Shown piece after piece: positions 18,170 through 20,233 of a DNA stretch of 20,233 nucleotides. The position numbers were made by a program, and so were the translations under genes. Numbering within the stretch: the stretch's first letter is position 1; the number at the start of each line of letters is the position of its first letter. Source of the stretch: Gnetum montanum (Eukaryota > Streptophyta > Gnetopsida > Gnetales > Gnetaceae); contig MNCI01022408.1 in assembly GCA_015680685.1 (NCBI GenBank), forward strand, positions 1-20,233. The letters run 5' to 3'. The notes below the pieces were generated by a model that had not been told where the DNA came from, searched no databases, and was given only the letters and a program-made list of their open reading frames with translations.

Positions 18170-19666
18170 GACATTCCGTAAAGACCTTTGGTGATTCAGA
18201 GGCCTTCAGAAAACACACCTACCCCAACATCTCCTCAAACCCCTTTCATCATCCGCATGTCTCCTGTGCCACAAAGACCATTCGTCATCTGCATACCTCC
18301 TTCGGTTGCCACCACAACAAACATACCATCTAAAAACTAACCCATTCCCTTTATGGTCTGGGTGCCAAAACACCTTGGCACACAACCCACCTCCACTTCT
18401 TGACGACCTTTGCGAGAATGTCTTGCCGATAGGCTAATAAGAGAGCACTTGGAAAGAGAAAAAAGAGAGCGCATGGAGAGAGAAAACCATAGACACAAAT
18501 TAGGACTACCAAAGCCTACACTATTAAGAACCATTCCCATGAGTTCGTCTATTAATGAGCCTAGTACAAGTCACCAAAACAAAGATGAAGTCGAAAGTCA
18601 TATCCCAAACCCAGCATTTTCAGCTACTAACATAAAAACCCCTCCATAAGAAATATGAATGCTAGGTCAAATGGACCAAATCTCTATAGATAAGAATGTC
18701 CCAAACAATAAAGTCCTAGCAAATGCATTGACCCAGGTCACACAAGCCTTAAAACAAAAGAATACTTCTTTAAGTTTGTATGACCTAGTAATGACTTCAC
18801 CAGTACATCGAGAGGCTCTCGTACGGATGCTAACTTCAATTCCTGTTAGTGAGGACCTTCCTACAGATGAACCATCCATTTATGCAGTATTATCCCCACA
18901 ACTTCAGGAATCAAAGACCACATCCCTAGAGTTTCACGTTAAGGACATTAAGCTAGATGAGAAAACAGGGGAAATCACCACGACCCCTATGTTTATAACA
19001 ATACAGGTTGATGATTTCAAAATATGTAGGGTGCATGTCGATGATGGTGCGACAACAATTGTAATACCTTTTTCCATCATTGAAAAATTGGGAATCACTG
19101 AACAAGTACAGCCCACAACAACCTCTTTCTTGAGATCTTTCAGTGGTTCCCGTGTGGGAGTAAAAGGCATGGTTACCTTAGATTTCATAGCCGGAGACCA
19201 ATTCCCTACATCAGCTGAATTCATAGTGGTTGATGAAATGCTAGGGTTTAATATGATCCTAGGACGTCCTTGGCTAGCTCAACTTAAAGCCGTATCTTCA
19301 CCAATCCATCAAGAGATCCACCTACCTTATGAGGGTGGTGAGAACATCATACATGGGGATACAATAGCATTGATCACTTCCTCATACCTTGAGGTAGGTC
19401 AAGGGTCAGAAATTGGGTTTGTTAAGCCTAAACAAGAAACCATAAACATACATCAAAACGTGAATCCAATGTTGACTCACAATCAGACTAACACTAAAGA
19501 AACACAAGAAGATAATACAAACATAGGTGCCATCCCTACCGATGTCTCTTGGTCAGAATTACCCTTTGATATCACCGATGAAGGAGAAGGTGAATATAAA
19601 ATCATACCCATATGCCCAGCCCCACACGTTAAGCTACAAAAGATCAAGAGGCAACTCAACAACTAG
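18170..19666 (+). pseudogene. Protease part of element D gag-pro, with long intact stretch
   Basis: Same frame as gag. After stops at 18,179, 18,338, 18,401, 18,647 and 18,656 it is open for 335 codons (18,659-19,663) and ends at a TAG. A charged coiled-coil-like segment (REHLEREKRERMERENHRHK) lies near 18,440-18,500. The aspartic protease follows: active-site loop VHVDDGATTIVI with the DDGA at 19,040-19,051, flap region near SGSRVGVKG, and the second conserved block MILGRPWLAQL (19,253-19,285). The catalytic Asp is followed by Gly-Ala, so unlike copy B the site looks usable. A ~110-residue acidic tail follows (ITDEGEGEYKIIPICPAPHV near the end). No reverse transcriptase reading is seen after the stop. 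The long open stretch suggests younger age than copy B. Confidence 0.85.
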
Positions 19667-19685
19667 AGCGAATGATACGAATTTT

Positions 19686-19904
19686 CCGAAATGACGTTAA
19701 ACTACGAACTGTCCGAAATGACGTTAAACTATGAACTCTCCAAAATGACGTTAAACTACAAACTGTCCGAAATGACGTTAAACTACGAACTATCCGAAAT
19801 GACATTAAACTATGAACTGTCCGAAATGACGTTAAACTACAACATGTCCGGTATGATGTTAAACTGCTAACAAATGTCTACAATGACATTAAACTAGCCA
19901 TGGT
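19686..19904 (+). repeat. 27-bp tandem repeat after gag-pro, open in the gag-pro frame
   Basis: Units start CCGAAATGACGTTAAACTAC and begin at 19,686, 19,713, 19,740, 19,767, 19,794, 19,821 and 19,848 (exact 27-base steps), then a diverged one at 19,878. Read in the frame of gag-pro, 19,676-19,867 is open for 64 codons and would encode a 9-residue repeat, SEMTLNYEL with small changes. It is closed upstream by TAG (19,664) and TGA (19,673) and downstream by TAA (19,868). The other two frames contain stops within the units. Tandem repeats downstream of the genes are known in Tat/Ogre elements, usually noncoding. Translation is not shown. Confidence 0.9.
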
Positions 19905-20233
19905 CAGAAATGGCCGGTTCCTTTTAAAACATCTTGAAAATGTTACTACCTTTGGCCCACCATGGCATAAAACTAGTAATCCTTTCTTTAACAACAGATG
20001 CAATAGTCCATCAAAAACTTTAAATTGATGTACCAAGCCCAAAATGGCTTTAAACTAGAGCCAAAAAATTACAGATTTACGAACTCTCATCATTTTACAT
20101 TGAATTTTAGCTTACAGGTTACAAGTTATGATTTAGATTCTTGTACGGTCGTTGCTTTCTTTTCCAAGTATTTACCTTACATATTGCTTTACACTTTAGA
20201 AATTTATGTTACATTTAGTTGCACACATATACT
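19905..20233 (+). other. T-rich stretch to the window edge, no gene seen
   Basis: No reverse transcriptase, polypurine tract or LTR start is recognisable. Plus-strand frames have frequent stops. A CTTACAGGTTACAAG segment near 20,110 and T-rich wording like that of D's U5 are present. It could be the start of a 3' untranslated region, a spacer or intron before pol, or an unrelated flank. Confidence 0.5.

Noticed and set aside
19686-19904. CRISPR-like short direct repeats
   Set aside because: The 27-base units adjoin with no spacers and lie in a plant retrotransposon; this is a tandem repeat.

Overview
The window looks like intergenic DNA from a large, transposon-rich plant nuclear genome. A gymnosperm would fit, but that is an inference. 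The support is old Ty3/Gypsy LTR retrotransposons of Athila/Tat type with the plant tRNA-Asp style primer site, nested insertion, TTTAGGG plant-type telomeric motifs, AT-rich background, and many TAG/TGA nonsense changes at former Gln, Trp and Arg codons. I found no intact host gene, no RNA gene and no CRISPR array. Almost everything that can be explained is retrotransposon or tandem repeat.

Layout. (1) 1-2143, minus strand: 5' end of an old Gypsy element (copy A), with LTR 1336-2143, a decayed tRNA-Asp primer site at 1317-1334 and a broken gag running off the left edge. (2) 2210-3172, minus: a long decayed coding-like frame that I do not recognise. (3) 3332-4179, plus: a second LTR of the same family (copy C) with its own decayed primer site but no recognisable gag after it. 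(4) 4180-6090: AT-rich DNA with minor repeats, a 13-bp perfect hairpin and two telomere-like motifs. (5) 6094-7498: four tandem copies of a ~340-363 bp satellite built from three diverged sub-blocks. (6) 7499 to ~13,930, plus: a third copy (B) of the same Gypsy family. It has LTR 7499-8364, then gag, protease, RT, RNase H and integrase, all riddled with stops and cut off inside integrase. (7) ~13,940 to the right edge, plus: a different and younger Gypsy element (D) inserted into or abutting B. It has a long LTR with its own repeats, a well-formed 24-nt primer site at 15575-15598, one long gag-protease frame (15968-19666), and then a 27-bp tandem repeat.

How the parts relate. A, B and C share LTR ends (TGATGAG-like start, CATCA-like end), TATA position and LTR length (808, 866 and 829 bp), so one family landed here three times, in two orientations. 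D belongs to a separate lineage. Its C-x2-H-x4-H-x4-C type gag knuckle is like that of Tat/Ogre elements, and it retains CpGs that B has mostly lost. The most unusual item is the 27-bp array after D's protease. It stays open for 64 codons in the same reading frame as gag-protease and would encode a 9-residue repeat. No pol follows before the window ends.

Two of the three single-N positions (977 and 14543) are flanked by exact 50-bp and 48-bp direct duplications. These look like unmerged contig overlaps, so reading frames across them are artefacts.
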